A DNA stretch of 64,000 nt from Cylindrospermum stagnale PCC 7417 (lineage in GTDB: Bacteria > Cyanobacteriota > Cyanobacteriia > Cyanobacteriales > Nostocaceae). The notes under the pieces were generated by a model. The model made no database searches. It was not told the origin of the DNA and was given only the letters and a program-made list of their open reading frames with translations. The DNA lies in the NCBI RefSeq assembly GCF_000317535.1, contig NC_019757.1:4367501-4431500 (forward strand), written 5' to 3'. This document shows positions 35,387 through 45,083 of the stretch, one piece after another. The translations under genes and the position numbers were made by a program. The first letter of the stretch is position 1. The number at the start of each line of letters is the position of its first letter.

Positions 35387-36778
35387 CTATTTACCAATAC
35401 AGAACCTACTGAAAATCCGATCCAAAACAGATTCTGTCACTTCTTCTCCGGTGATTTCTCCTAGTGACTGAATCGCACCTCGTAAGTCAATCGTCCAAAA
35501 GTCTAATGGTAACTGATCGGTAATTGTCGCTTGCACTTGCTCTAAAGAAATCTTCGCTTTTGTTAACGCTGCGGCTTGCCTTTGGTTAATCGCTAAATCC
35601 ATATCAGCAGCTTGAACTTTTCCAGTTTGTACTATTTCTAAAATAGCCGTTTCTAAGCCATCAATTCCTTGATTTTGTGACGCTGATGTGGTAACAATTT
35701 GGTTAATTGTTTTGGGATATTCCCAGGATGTAATCAAAGCTGTTTGCACAAGATCAATTTTGTTAATAACTAAAATTAACGGACGGTGTTGCACCTGTGT
35801 ATAAATCTCTTCATCGCCTTGAGTCCAACCATCTGCGGCGTCGATGGTGAGCAAGACTAAATCAGCTGCATTAGCTGCACGGCGCGATCGCTCAACGCCG
35901 ATTTTTTCTACTTGATCTACAGTTTCCCGAATCCCCGCTGTATCTAGTACCTGCACGGGAATTCCCGCCACAACTAGCTGAGATTCCACCACATCGCGGG
36001 TTGTACCGGGTAAGTCTGTAACGATCGCGCGATCGCTCTGACTCCAAGCATTCAACAAGCTGGATTTCCCCACATTCGGACGCCCGACAATCGCCACTTT
36101 TAACCCTGTGCGGAGCAGTTCGCCTTTGTCTTTAGTTGCCAATAACTTGGTAATATCTGCGGCAATTTTGTCGATTTCTGATATGATGGAATTGATATGC
36201 AATGGTGGCAAATCTTCTTCAAAGTCTATCCGAGCTTCAATTTCTGCCAAGATATCCAAACAGTTAGCGCGTAACTGACGGATCGGATGAGCTAACTTCC
36301 CCTGCAACCCAGCTAAAGCAGTTTGAGCCGCTTGAGGCGATCGCGCTCCCACTAAATCGGCAATACTTTCGGCTTGAGTTAAATCCAATCGCCCATTCAA
36401 AAACGCCCGCAGGGTAAACTCTCCCGGTTGGGCTAATCGCGCACCACCTTCTAAACACAGTTGCAACACCTGTTGCACCGCCATAATTCCCCCGTGACAA
36501 TGGAACTCCACCACATCTTCACGGGTGTAAGAGCGGGGAGCTTTCATAATCAGCAACAAAGCTTCATCTACGATTTCTTGTGTTTGGGGATGGCGGATAT
36601 AACCGTAAAGAATCCGGTGACTTTCCCAAACTTGACGCCCTGGTGCGTCAAACAGAGTTTGAGCGATCGCCATTGCATGGAACCCAGAAACCCGCACAAT
36701 CCCCACGCTACCTTGTTGAGGGACAATAGCAGTTGCGATCGCCGCGATAGTTCCAGTATTAGCCAACAGTTCCGACAT
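35387..36778 (-). CDS. mnmE: tRNA-modifying GTPase MnmE
   Basis: A 463-residue protein from the ATG at 36778 ([17 protein letters not shown]); an upstream in-frame TTG is less likely. It has a folate-binding N-domain ([31 protein letters not shown]), a G domain ([30 protein letters not shown]) and the C-terminal FCIGK motif whose Cys serves catalysis. With MnmG it forms 5-carboxymethylaminomethyl-uridine at tRNA position 34. Standard length. Confidence 0.97.
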   Translation of the reverse strand: MSELLANTGTIAAIATAIVPQQGSVGIVRVSGFHAMAIAQTLFDAPGRQVWESHRILYGYIRHPQTQEIVDEALLLIMKAPRSYTREDVVEFHCHGGIMAVQQVLQLCLEGGARLAQPGEFTLRAFLNGRLDLTQAESIADLVGARSPQAAQTALAGLQGKLAHPIRQLRANCLDILAEIEARIDFEEDLPPLHINSIISEIDKIAADITKLLATKDKGELLRTGLKVAIVGRPNVGKSSLLNAWSQSDRAIVTDLPGTTRDVVESQLVVAGIPVQVLDTAGIRETVDQVEKIGVERSRRAANAADLVLLTIDAADGWTQGDEEIYTQVQHRPLILVINKIDLVQTALITSWEYPKTINQIVTTSASQNQGIDGLETAILEIVQTGKVQAADMDLAINQRQAAALTKAKISLEQVQATITDQLPLDFWTIDLRGAIQSLGEITGEEVTESVLDRIFSRFCIGK

Positions 36779-36921
36779 GAGCGCCCTTTTCAACAAGACA
36801 TTGCATCGATAATGCCTAGCTTAACTAAATGGTAGGTATTTGGACTAATAGGAGGGCAATTCACAAGGTAAAATTTACTTGGAGGGTAAAAGCGCCCTAA
36901 GTAGAAAGAGAGGAATTTACT

Positions 36922-37122
36922 GTGGAGCAGAAGATTGACTGCGCTGTAGCCTGTGTCAATGGCTGCGTTTTAGGGGATAAATGCCCTAATACCGAGTTTA
37001 GAACGGAAGCCTCAAAGTTTATTGAAGAGACTTCCTTAGACAAAATGCTGGAGTTAGCAGAAGAACGACTGCGGAAAAGAATGACGGAACCACCAAAATG
37101 GATTCTTCCTGAAGATTCCTAA
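36922..37122 (+). CDS. small Cys-containing protein, unknown function
   Basis: A 66-residue protein from a GTG at 36922, preceded by GAGAGGAA. The N-terminal part has four Cys (CAVACVNGCVLGDKC), possibly a metal or redox site; the rest is a charged helix (LDKMLELAEERLRKRM). I believe similar small proteins occur in other cyanobacteria but cannot name a family. Its last bases overlap the end of the convergent Uma2 gene. Confidence 0.65.
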   Translation: MEQKIDCAVACVNGCVLGDKCPNTEFRTEASKFIEETSLDKMLELAEERLRKRMTEPPKWILPEDS

Positions 37123-37829
37123 ATAGCATCTGGATCAATATTTAATTCTCGCAATTTTGCCGCCAAGCGTTCAGCGCGTTGCTTTTCCTGTTCAGCGCGT
37201 TGCTTTTCCTGTTCAGCACGTTGCTTTTCCTGTTCAGCCACTTCTTTCGGTGTCGGAACTAACTCTCCAACAGCCGTGAAAAAGCGTAAACTATCTTGAT
37301 CAACACCCAAAAATAACTCTAGCTGCTGACTCCATAACCAGCCTTGGGGATTAGGTTCTAAAGGTTGATACTTACCAGCTACCAAGACAAACCCAGCAAA
37401 TTCTAAGTTATTTGGCTCAAACCAAAAGTATTCTGGTGTGCGAAACGTATCTTGGTAAATTTGCTTTTTCAAATTCCTGTCTGTTGCGGCTGTGGAATCT
37501 GATAGCACTTCAATAATCACATTCGGATACTTACCATCTTCTTCCCAGACAGCCCAACTTTTACGCGGTTTGCGTTCAGTCCCCAGCACCACGAAAAAAT
37601 CAGGCCCCCTAAAATATTCTGATTTTAGCTGGCGTGGACTGTAGTAAATTGTAATATTGCCAGACGCATAGAAATCATGACGATTTTGCCACAACCACTC
37701 AAGGCATTGGATGAGGAGCGTCATTTGTAACCGATGCAAATCACTTTCCAAAGGCGGTTCGTCACTATATAAATCCCCTGGGGGAAATATAACATCTTTT
37801 GGGATTGGTAAATCTTGGGCGACAGTCAT
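37119..37829 (-). CDS. Uma2-family (DUF820) nuclease-fold protein
   Basis: A 236-residue protein of the large cyanobacterial Uma2 family, which has a restriction-endonuclease-like fold. The core includes GPDFFVVLG (~residues 94-102), PNVIIEVLSDSTAATDR (~121-137, with the acidic/Glu active-site pattern) and KKQIYQD. The C-terminus carries three copies of a heptad (EQEKQRA) encoded by near-identical 21-bp repeats, predicted to form a coiled coil. The cellular role of Uma2 proteins is unproven. Confidence 0.88.
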   Translation of the reverse strand: MTVAQDLPIPKDVIFPPGDLYSDEPPLESDLHRLQMTLLIQCLEWLWQNRHDFYASGNITIYYSPRQLKSEYFRGPDFFVVLGTERKPRKSWAVWEEDGKYPNVIIEVLSDSTAATDRNLKKQIYQDTFRTPEYFWFEPNNLEFAGFVLVAGKYQPLEPNPQGWLWSQQLELFLGVDQDSLRFFTAVGELVPTPKEVAEQEKQRAEQEKQRAEQEKQRAERLAAKLRELNIDPDAI

Positions 37830-37883
37830 GGCAGCAAGTGTCTCAGTCCTATAAGTTTAGCCTAGCAGTTTGCTATGGCAAAC

Positions 37884-38702
37884 TCATTTGTGAGCTAGCA
37901 CAAAGAAGGCTGCAATCTCATACCAAACTCCTTGATCAGTCACTAAACGCTCCATTTCTGCTGTGTATTCAGCTTGTAATAGCTCTAATTGCGTCTGTGA
38001 TAGCAGCTGGAGCGAATTTCCTCTAGGATAGAAACCACCTCCATTCCACAACATTCTGCGATCGCTAAGGCTAAGATACTCACCGAATTGTTCTGTCTTC
38101 ACCTCAATGTGATCAAACCCTGCTTGTTGTAAAAGCTGATAACACTTGGAAGGAGTACCTAGCGGTTCGTTAATATGTTGCAACGAAATACCAAATAATT
38201 TTGAGCAGACTTTTTTTTGAATATCTGCCATAAAAGATGTTTCAGAAAAGCAAGAAAAGGCAACGATTCCACCTTTCTTCAGAAACCGATACCAATTTTG
38301 TAAAGCATTAGAAATATCAGTCAGATATACGAGTGCTGAAGAACAAAAAATTATATCAAAACTTTCGTCTTGGAAATCTAGAAAATCTGCATCTGCCTCC
38401 ATGAGTTCAATATTCTGTAATCCTGCTGTTTCAATCTTTTGTCTAGCTTGGTTGAGCATTCCCGCAGAAATATCCACACCCAAGACATAACCTTCTGAAC
38501 CAACTTGCTGTGCCGCAGCAATCGCAATCAAACCAGTTCCAGTAGCAACATCAAGAATTCTCTGTCCCGAATGAAGTGATAAGCATTCGAGTAGACGATT
38601 AGCGAGACGTGGATGAAATTTACCTTCTTGATCGTAGGCAGTTCTGAGATTGAAAAATTTAGTTACTTGCTGCTTGTAATTATTCATCACTGGAATTGAC
38701 AT
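37884..38702 (-). CDS. class I SAM-dependent methyltransferase
   Basis: A 272-residue protein with LDVATGTGLIAIAAA (~residues 50-64, motif I), VLGVDISAGMLNQAR (~73-87, acidic loop), ESFDIIFCSSALVYL (~112-126) and RFLKKGGIVAFSCFS (~139-153). UbiE-like architecture. Its start codon directly follows the MuiA-like stop codon (positions 38703 and 38702), so the two genes are co-transcribed. The substrate is unknown. Confidence 0.88.
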   Translation of the reverse strand: MSIPVMNNYKQQVTKFFNLRTAYDQEGKFHPRLANRLLECLSLHSGQRILDVATGTGLIAIAAAQQVGSEGYVLGVDISAGMLNQARQKIETAGLQNIELMEADADFLDFQDESFDIIFCSSALVYLTDISNALQNWYRFLKKGGIVAFSCFSETSFMADIQKKVCSKLFGISLQHINEPLGTPSKCYQLLQQAGFDHIEVKTEQFGEYLSLSDRRMLWNGGGFYPRGNSLQLLSQTQLELLQAEYTAEMERLVTDQGVWYEIAAFFVLAHK

Positions 38703-40349
38703 CTAAATATCTAATCCTACCACCGTTAACTCAGGCGGATGCTCAACAGTAAACTGGTAATATATCTCTCGTTTTTCCTGCGGTGGCAGAGTTAACCCCC
38801 ATGCCAAAATACCCATTTCACCCAGTTGAATTTGTGGGTTGCCTTGGGTGAGACGCACCTTAATTTCTTCGTTGCGGCTAACTGGCAATTGTTCAGTTAA
38901 TTTCAGATGAGTTTCTAAATTGAGCAAATTAGTAATTACCAACCGATAACCATAAGTAATGCGGCGTTGTTTGCTCATCAGTTTTTTGTCAACCTGACGC
39001 TCAACTAAGTTACGCTCAATTTTCAAACCTTCGTCAATTCCTAAGTTAAGTTTGAATTCTTGTCCTGGTGCAATATTCTCTAGTTCAGTTGTACCGACAA
39101 ATGTATTGTCCCGAAAAATATTCGCCTTACCTGGTAATAAAGTCGCACCATCGGGACTATTTTTTACCTTAGCTTGTAAATAAGCAAAGCTTACCAAGCG
39201 TGGCATTGCTACATACTCAAATTTACAAGGATAATCATCATTAAATATTGTCGTTTTATGGGGTGTACCATCACTCTTGATGTTACCGCCGCTATTTAAT
39301 TTAAAGGTGACTACACCCCCTTCCTTGGATACTTCAGCAACAACAGTTTCCGCTGCGATGAAATTTTCCTCTGCTACTTCGTCTTCTGCTTCCCAGCTTC
39401 CTTCACCACCAGGCGCAGACTTAGCCATCATCGCAGGCGCAGGTGGAAGCATCACTTCTCGACGTCGTCCTATTAATGGCTGTGGAGTGCTGATATACCA
39501 AGGTTGAAGTTTTGGCGGGATTGTACCTAATCCTGGTTTGGCTGTAGAAAGAGTAAGCGCTACACCCAACCAATCTTCGCCGGTACTTTGGGTAACTTCT
39601 GCGAGGTAGCTCAGATGCACGATATCTCTGATGCTATCAACCCGCAAGTCATAAAGCGGACTCCAACTAGCGCGGTTAACCACATAAGAAACCTCTAGCT
39701 CAAACTCACCTGCATCTGCGACTTCAACTGCCACAATTAAGCTGAGGCTTTCTTGGAGATGGGGTGTTTGGATATTTTGCAATGCAATGCGGAGTGCTTG
39801 TAACTGCTTATCTAGTTCTTGCTGTTGGGTTTTACACTCCCCAGAAGCGATCGCATATTCACTATATTGGCTACCGAGAAAATTGAGGAAATCCAACGTT
39901 TCACTCAGGCTGATATTTTTCCGCGCTAGACTCTGAGAAAAGGTCTGCTCTGTCTTTTCCCGTAAGCCGACGATAAAACTAGATTGCAATGCCAAAGCTT
40001 CTACTTGAGCTTGCAGGTGGCGAATTTCTGCTTCTAGTTGCTGAATTTGCCGCGTCAACTGTGCTACTCTCTCGGCAATGGGTTCGGTAAAATAAGTGCG
40101 TAGGCGTAGCCCGTCGGAGACATCGCAACTCACCCCCAGCAAGCGCACCCCTACCGTACCCGTACCGCTTACCCTCACAGACTCAGTTTCTACAGTCATC
40201 GGCAGCGGTGTAATCACTAACTCCCGTTCGAGTCCTGTTAAAGACACTACACCCCGCCGTGTAACTAAGGCTTTGTCAGCATATACTGTCACAGCGACAA
40301 TCTGACTTTCTACTGTTTTGCACCAAGATGATTTTTCCGGGTTAACCAC
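38703..40349 (-). CDS. MuiA-family (DUF4139/DUF4140) protein
   Basis: A 548-residue protein. It has an N-terminal DUF4140 domain (VAVTVYADKALVTRRG, ~residues 18-33), a coiled-coil segment (~90-125), and a C-terminal DUF4139 domain starting at VSYVVNRASWSPLYDLRV (~223) with the typical TGEDWLGVALTLSTA (~255). A Gly/Ala/Glu-rich linker lies at ~300-350. The family name comes from a mucoidy inhibitor, but its biochemistry is unknown. A short dispersed repeat is inserted in frame near residues 75-85. Confidence 0.85.
   Translation of the reverse strand: MVNPEKSSWCKTVESQIVAVTVYADKALVTRRGVVSLTGLERELVITPLPMTVETESVRVSGTGTVGVRLLGVSCDVSDGLRLRTYFTEPIAERVAQLTRQIQQLEAEIRHLQAQVEALALQSSFIVGLREKTEQTFSQSLARKNISLSETLDFLNFLGSQYSEYAIASGECKTQQQELDKQLQALRIALQNIQTPHLQESLSLIVAVEVADAGEFELEVSYVVNRASWSPLYDLRVDSIRDIVHLSYLAEVTQSTGEDWLGVALTLSTAKPGLGTIPPKLQPWYISTPQPLIGRRREVMLPPAPAMMAKSAPGGEGSWEAEDEVAEENFIAAETVVAEVSKEGGVVTFKLNSGGNIKSDGTPHKTTIFNDDYPCKFEYVAMPRLVSFAYLQAKVKNSPDGATLLPGKANIFRDNTFVGTTELENIAPGQEFKLNLGIDEGLKIERNLVERQVDKKLMSKQRRITYGYRLVITNLLNLETHLKLTEQLPVSRNEEIKVRLTQGNPQIQLGEMGILAWGLTLPPQEKREIYYQFTVEHPPELTVVGLDI
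40098..40126. repeat. short dispersed repeat inside the MuiA-like gene
   Basis: The core GCGTAGGCGTAGCCCGTCGG followed by AGACATCGC is a repeat frequent between genes in Nostoc-like genomes. In the minus frame it gives CDVSDGLRLRT and does not break the gene. Confidence 0.6.
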
Positions 40350-40477
40350 TTCCCGTCTTCCCCCATTTTTATTTAATGGTTCCGCTGGTTAATTTTTAAT
40401 GGTTCCTGGTTCAGCCGTCAAGCTACTGGCTATTTTGTATCCAAAAAAGGAGGCAATAGGCAATAGCCTCTTCCTCA

Positions 40478-41404
40478 CTAACGATTTACCTTAGAAATAA
40501 CGGTGTCTAGCGCCGCAATGTCCTTTACCGCCTCTAGTAGATATTCGTAATAGGCACGAGCAACAATAGATAACTGTTTGCCAGATGGATAAACCATGTA
40601 CCAATTTCGCGGAATGGGGAAGTGTTGGACATCCAAAATGCTGAACTCTAACGTATCTGTCAATAAGGTATGACGAGATAAAACAGAAATTCCTAAACCG
40701 CCGACGATTGCCTGTTTAATTGCCTCGTTACTCCCCAATTCCAGCTTAACTTTTACCTTCACTCCATGTTCATCGAAGAGACTTTGGGTAGCACGACGTG
40801 TGCCTGAACCAGGTTCTCGCATAATAAAAGGTTCATCGGTTAGGCGTTGTATGGGGATATTTTTTTCCTGGGACAGCGGATGATTAATAGGTGCAAAAAC
40901 TACCAAGGGATTTTCTAAAAATGGCTCAAAAGTGACATCAGTATTTTCTGGAACTTGACTCATAACATACAAGTCATCCATATTACTGGCCATTCTCTCC
41001 AAAATCCCTTCATGGTTAGTTACTTGCAGCGAAATATCAATTCCTGGGTAAAGTTGGCAAAACCGCCCTAACAAGCGCGGTATAAAATATTTTGCTGTTG
41101 TAATTACTGCCAAGCGTAATTGTCCCTGTTTTAGCCCTTTTAATTCTGCTACCTTCATTTCAAATTGGGCTATAGTTTCAAAAATCTGGCGGCAAGTTAC
41201 AGATAATTCGCGCCCAGCCTCCGTCAGATACAAGCGCTTCCCCACCTGCTCAAATAATGGCAACCCTACCGATTTTGTGAGTTGCTTGATTTGCATCGAT
41301 ACGGTTGGTTGGGTGAGAAACAATTCCTCAGCGGCGCGAGTAAAGCTGCTGTGCCGTGCCGCCGCCTCGAAAACCTTCAATTGGTGCAGCGTCGCTTGGT
41401 TCAA
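40478..41404 (-). CDS. rbcR: LysR-type regulator RbcR
   Basis: A 308-residue LTTR. The N-terminal winged HTH is LHQLKVFEAAARHSSFTRAA with LTQPTVSMQIKQL (~residues 6-45), and the effector domain follows from ~93. It resembles RbcR/CmpR/NdhR regulators, which sense carbon metabolites and control Rubisco, carboxysome or CO2-uptake genes. Its position directly beyond ccmO on the same strand is the conserved cyanobacterial arrangement. It has its own ~175-bp upstream region. Confidence 0.9.
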   Translation of the reverse strand: MNQATLHQLKVFEAAARHSSFTRAAEELFLTQPTVSMQIKQLTKSVGLPLFEQVGKRLYLTEAGRELSVTCRQIFETIAQFEMKVAELKGLKQGQLRLAVITTAKYFIPRLLGRFCQLYPGIDISLQVTNHEGILERMASNMDDLYVMSQVPENTDVTFEPFLENPLVVFAPINHPLSQEKNIPIQRLTDEPFIMREPGSGTRRATQSLFDEHGVKVKVKLELGSNEAIKQAIVGGLGISVLSRHTLLTDTLEFSILDVQHFPIPRNWYMVYPSGKQLSIVARAYYEYLLEAVKDIAALDTVISKVNR

Positions 41405-41580
41405 GAGTGATACTCCTCTAATAGCTAAAACGATTCATAGATATATATTTAGTATCACTGAACACTAGGAAATCTTAGGGAATTACTCATTAAAAATTTA
41501 GAGTTTTAGTATAGATAAAACTCTATGACCGCTATTAGAAGATGGGTATTGGACTTATGGAGAAGATTCACTGCAATCGA

Positions 41581-42387
41581 TCATTGATCATTCCATAATT
41601 CTTCCGGAACTTTTACAGGTAAGGTAGCTAAATCTGGCAGCTTTAGCACCTCTAGTTCGGCAACTTGCTCCTTAATATTGACTGGCAAGTTTAATGGTTG
41701 ACGTTCTTCTATCCAGCAACTTGCTAGGGGTAAGGTTTGCTCCAAATCCTCCAGTGGTCGAGGAATTACCATAACGGCATTCAACTCCCCAATGCGTTCT
41801 GCTTCAAACATCCCCGCTTCTACTGCTACGGCAACATTTGCGACAGAGCCACGAATGATGGCTGTACACAAACCCGCCCCAATCTTTTCATAAGCGGCTA
41901 AATGGACATTAGCGGATTTGAGCATCGCATCACAGGCGCCAACCATCGCCGGAAATCCCCGCGTTTCCACTAGACCAATTGCTTGATTACTCAGGCGGCT
42001 GTAATTACCTTCCTGCATGATTTGATTGAGGCGGTTGGTAATTGGCAGCACCACCTCAAGATTGGGATAAGGCCGGGGAATCACCAAGCTAGAAACCAAC
42101 TGACCAAACTGTTCAGCAGTTTGCACACCAGCTTCTACAGCCAGACGCACATCAGCAATTCCACCTCGAACGATAGCAGTACAGTGACCGCCACCAATTT
42201 TTTCATACCCAACCAAGTGAACACCAGCCGATTTCAGCATCATGTCCGCTGTGCCAACTATTGCTGGAAAGCTGCGGGTGGACACTAAACCCAAGGCAGT
42301 ATCCTTGTAGTCGTCTCGAAGACGGGATGCCTGGATGGTACTAATAGACCGTTGATTATATGTCTCCATACTATCCAGGATACTCAC
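41581..42387 (-). CDS. ccmO: carboxysome shell protein CcmO (tandem BMC)
   Basis: A 268-residue protein with two BMC domains: ALGLVSTRSFPAIVGTADMM with YEKIGGGHCTAIVRGG (~residues 30-115), and AIGLVETRGFPAMVGACDAM with YEKIGAGLCTAIIRGS (~135-220). A trimer of this tandem protein makes a pseudohexameric facet or edge tile needed for shell assembly. The C-terminal ~45 residues are an extension. It is the last ccm gene of the operon before rbcR. Confidence 0.96.
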   Translation of the reverse strand: MSILDSMETYNQRSISTIQASRLRDDYKDTALGLVSTRSFPAIVGTADMMLKSAGVHLVGYEKIGGGHCTAIVRGGIADVRLAVEAGVQTAEQFGQLVSSLVIPRPYPNLEVVLPITNRLNQIMQEGNYSRLSNQAIGLVETRGFPAMVGACDAMLKSANVHLAAYEKIGAGLCTAIIRGSVANVAVAVEAGMFEAERIGELNAVMVIPRPLEDLEQTLPLASCWIEERQPLNLPVNIKEQVAELEVLKLPDLATLPVKVPEELWNDQ

Positions 42388-42441
42388 AAAACTGGCAACT
42401 TACCAAAAAGTGCAGTTTCTGTACAAGCCCCTCTAATAGAT

Positions 42442-43218
42442 TTAGCTTGGATTGTTGTGAGAGTTTGAGTCGTTCAAGGGTTGCCTATGGGGAAACAATG
42501 TGGACAACAACCTTTCTATGCTTCCTTGCCCATAAATTTGCGCCCCGAAAATATTAGGTTCAGCATCAGACTGATTGGGTTCTGAGTCCTGAATACTGAC
42601 TAATGTAGACCCTTTCTGGGTATCTTCCCTGAGGCTGGAGTCAGCAGTCTTGGTATCTACCCCATCAGGAGCAGATTGGCTCCCAGTGACGGGATTCGAC
42701 TTGGAGGAGAAAGTAGACTGGTATTTTAATTCCACAAAGGCTGACGCCGAGATATTAGTTGAGGAAATCACCTGGGGATTTTCCTCCGGCTCCTCAGTAT
42801 TTGTAGAAGTGGAGTTAGTGGCGGATGGTTCTAGTTGTTTTGGTTCACCAATCTGCCGACTGGTGTCACCCAAAATTGAACCAGGTGGAACTACTTGGCC
42901 TGCTTCAACAGAACAGTGGAAAACTGTTGTCGCTGAACCGATGCAAGCATTTGTACCGATTTTGCCGTTACCAACCATCAAAAAACCGGCTCCCAGGTTT
43001 GCTCCTGCTTCTACTTCGAGGATGCCTTCATGGACTTGGAGAATTGTTCCCATGCCAATACAGACCCCTGGGCCGATAATAATTTTGCTGTTTACAGCCG
43101 CTTGGAGAATCACCCCTGGTGCAAGTACTGCACTCTCGTGAATAGTCACCTCGCCACTAATATAAGAATTAAAGTTGTTGCTGAGGCGCAGTGGCGGCAC
43201 AGGCATGAGATTTGTCAC
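42442..43218 (-). CDS. ccmN: carboxysome assembly protein CcmN
   Basis: A 258-residue protein. The N-terminal half is a left-handed beta-helix of hexapeptide repeats (VTIHESAVLAPGVILQAAV through GPGVCIGMGTIL). A Ser/Glu/Pro-rich linker (~135-215) leads to a C-terminal encapsulation peptide (IYGQGSIERLLSTLFPHR). The beta-helix binds CcmM and the peptide binds CcmK/CcmO shell tiles, bridging the Rubisco core to the shell. The repeat-rich 108-bp gap to ccmM is non-coding. Confidence 0.95.
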   Translation of the reverse strand: MTNLMPVPPLRLSNNFNSYISGEVTIHESAVLAPGVILQAAVNSKIIIGPGVCIGMGTILQVHEGILEVEAGANLGAGFLMVGNGKIGTNACIGSATTVFHCSVEAGQVVPPGSILGDTSRQIGEPKQLEPSATNSTSTNTEEPEENPQVISSTNISASAFVELKYQSTFSSKSNPVTGSQSAPDGVDTKTADSSLREDTQKGSTLVSIQDSEPNQSDAEPNIFGAQIYGQGSIERLLSTLFPHRQPLNDSNSHNNPS

Positions 43219-43236
43219 CTCGGAAGCCGGAAAAAA

Positions 43237-43325
43237 TTTGATTGGTAATTGGTAATTGATAGTTCTTGGTGATTAGGTTTCTCATTGCCCATTACCAATT
43301 ACCCATTCATTACCCATTACCTATT
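43237..43325. repeat. ATTGGTA/ATTACCC heptamer tract between ccmN and ccmM
   Basis: Left part ATTGGTAATTGGTAATTG and right part CCATTACCAATTACCCATTC with more units are mutually complementary, so the transcript can fold into a long imperfect hairpin. It fills nearly the whole gap between ccmM and ccmN. Confidence 0.7.
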
Positions 43326-43326
43326 A

Positions 43327-44964
43327 CTATGGGCGTTGGATAATTGTTTCCAATACCCGGCGCTTCGCTTTGGGGTCAACACCAATTAGCCGCACATATT
43401 CCCCTTGATATTCAGCGAGGTACGATTCTAAAATGGCGATCGCTTCTCTGTCAGATGTGGTTTGAATTTGACCACAGCTAGCCCAAGAACCCATCCGGAA
43501 CCGCCGCTGGTCTACGTGTTCGGCACTAATTTTATTCCCACTAGCTAATAGTTGCCGCAGCTGATCCACTACTTCAGAACTTAATTTGGTACTACCAACT
43601 GATGCCCTTTCAGATGATTTACTAGCAACTGCTTTGGGACTACCAGATGAAGCTACCTGACCATTGGGTCGTTGGATAATGCTTTCTAATACCCGCCGCT
43701 TGGCTTTGGTATCAATGCCAATTAACCGCACATACTCGCCTTGATGGCTTTCTATACAATTTTCTAAAGCAGAAATAACTTCATTGATCGAAGTTCCTTC
43801 AACTGGCTGGCAACTAGTCCAAGAACCCGTGCGGAAACGCCGCTCATCTACGTGTTCCATGCCTATTTTGTAGCCACCTGCCAAGAGTTGGCGGATTTGG
43901 TCTACAGTTTCAGTACTGATTTTGGCGCTACTAGCGCCGTTGCCGCTGCCGTTACCGTTATAACTGCCATTGGACTGACTCCCAGGAGCTTTAAAGCTGG
44001 CTGTTGTTGCCACCACACCATCGGGACGTTGGACGATGGTTTCTAACACCCGCCGTCTACCGTTGTCAATGCCAAACAAACGGACATACTCGCCACTATG
44101 GTCTGCTAAACAACTTTCTAAAGCTGCGACCGCCTCCCTGACTGATCTCGGTTCAATCGGCTGACAACTAGTCCAAGAACCTGTCCGAAACCGTCTTTGG
44201 TCTACGTGTTCTGTACCAATTTTATACCCTTGCTCTAATAAATAGCGCAACTGCTCTACCGTTTCTGCACCCAAACTCTTGCTCGCCACTTCACTACTCC
44301 TTTCCAATTCTTCAACCGTAATACTTGTATAAGATTTAGCTATTTCATCCCGAATGGGTGCAATACACTTGCTATCCGCAGCACAGCGATAACCAGATCG
44401 CAATGCCTGATTAATTCCAACCACATGATGAGCAAATGCTCCATCCTGCTCTTGGACATCTGACAAGCGGTCTGCTTGCTGCTGATTAGTAATGATCGCT
44501 CCCGAAGGCACATACTTACCTGGGGGAATTTCTACATCTTGAATTAAGGCGTGCATCATCACGATGCAACCTGCACCCACCCTGGCATTAAATACCGTAG
44601 AGCGAAAGCCAATAAAAGAATCATCCCCTACATAAGCTGGCCCATGAATGAGAGCCATGTGGGTAATTGAAGCATTCTTACCAACCCATACCGAGTAGAG
44701 ATTTTCATCATCCCCAATTACTCGGCCTTGCTCCAACCCATGAATGACCACACCATCTTGAATATTGGTGTTTTCACCGATATAAAAAGGCGTACCTTCA
44801 TCCGCTCTAATCGAAGTCCCTGGAGCAACGATTACATTCGCACCTATCAGCACATCCCCGATAATGTTGGCCGAAGAGTGTACAAAAGCGGTTGGTTGGA
44901 TCTGGGGTTCAGCTAAACTCCTTGACCAAGGGGTTGGGGGTGCCGCCGTGCTGCGGACTACCAT
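43327..44964 (-). CDS. ccmM: carboxysome scaffold/gamma-carbonic anhydrase CcmM
   Basis: A 545-residue protein. Residues ~1-209 are a gamma-carbonic-anhydrase beta-helix with zinc ligands at His75 (VVIHG), His102 (ITHM) and His107 (LIHG), and the pair Cys194/Cys200 (RCAADSKC) that in active homologues forms a regulatory disulfide. Three Rubisco-small-subunit-like modules follow (~228-312, ~350-435, ~460-545), each with YKIG or NKIS, then EHVD.RRFR.GSW.SC, then EYVRL.GID. These glue Rubisco into the carboxysome core. The start ATG has AGGAGG upstream. An internal GTG start for a short form is listed separately. Confidence 0.97.
   Translation of the reverse strand: MVVRSTAAPPTPWSRSLAEPQIQPTAFVHSSANIIGDVLIGANVIVAPGTSIRADEGTPFYIGENTNIQDGVVIHGLEQGRVIGDDENLYSVWVGKNASITHMALIHGPAYVGDDSFIGFRSTVFNARVGAGCIVMMHALIQDVEIPPGKYVPSGAIITNQQQADRLSDVQEQDGAFAHHVVGINQALRSGYRCAADSKCIAPIRDEIAKSYTSITVEELERSSEVASKSLGAETVEQLRYLLEQGYKIGTEHVDQRRFRTGSWTSCQPIEPRSVREAVAALESCLADHSGEYVRLFGIDNGRRRVLETIVQRPDGVVATTASFKAPGSQSNGSYNGNGSGNGASSAKISTETVDQIRQLLAGGYKIGMEHVDERRFRTGSWTSCQPVEGTSINEVISALENCIESHQGEYVRLIGIDTKAKRRVLESIIQRPNGQVASSGSPKAVASKSSERASVGSTKLSSEVVDQLRQLLASGNKISAEHVDQRRFRMGSWASCGQIQTTSDREAIAILESYLAEYQGEYVRLIGVDPKAKRRVLETIIQRP
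44287..44302 (-). promoter_or_regulatory. internal ribosome site and GTG for short CcmM
   Basis: On the minus strand AAGGAG (44297-44302) is followed after seven bases by GTG (44287-44289), in frame at Val226, just before the first Rubisco-small-subunit-like module. The predicted product, 320 residues with all three modules and no carbonic anhydrase domain, corresponds to the M35-type isoform known from Synechococcus elongatus. Confidence 0.75.
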
Positions 44965-44991
44965 CGCGAGATTCCTCCTGAAATAAGCTTT

Positions 44992-45083
44992 TTGTCAGAT
45001 GTTCAGTTGTCATTTGTCAGTCGTCATTTGTCAGTTGACAACTAGTGACCAATGACTAATGACTAATGACTAATGACCATTGA
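44992..45083. repeat. GACTAAT/GTCATTTGTCA tandem repeats between ccmL and ccmM
   Basis: The tract has GTCATTTGTCAGT units on the left and ATGACTAATGACTAATGACT heptamers on the right. It fills the gap between the ccmL stop and the ccmM ribosome site. The two halves are partly complementary. Confidence 0.7.

Noticed and set aside
35172-35471. 99-residue plus-strand ORF before mnmE
   Set aside because: It overlaps the end of mnmE antisense, has no recognised motif and no good ribosome site.
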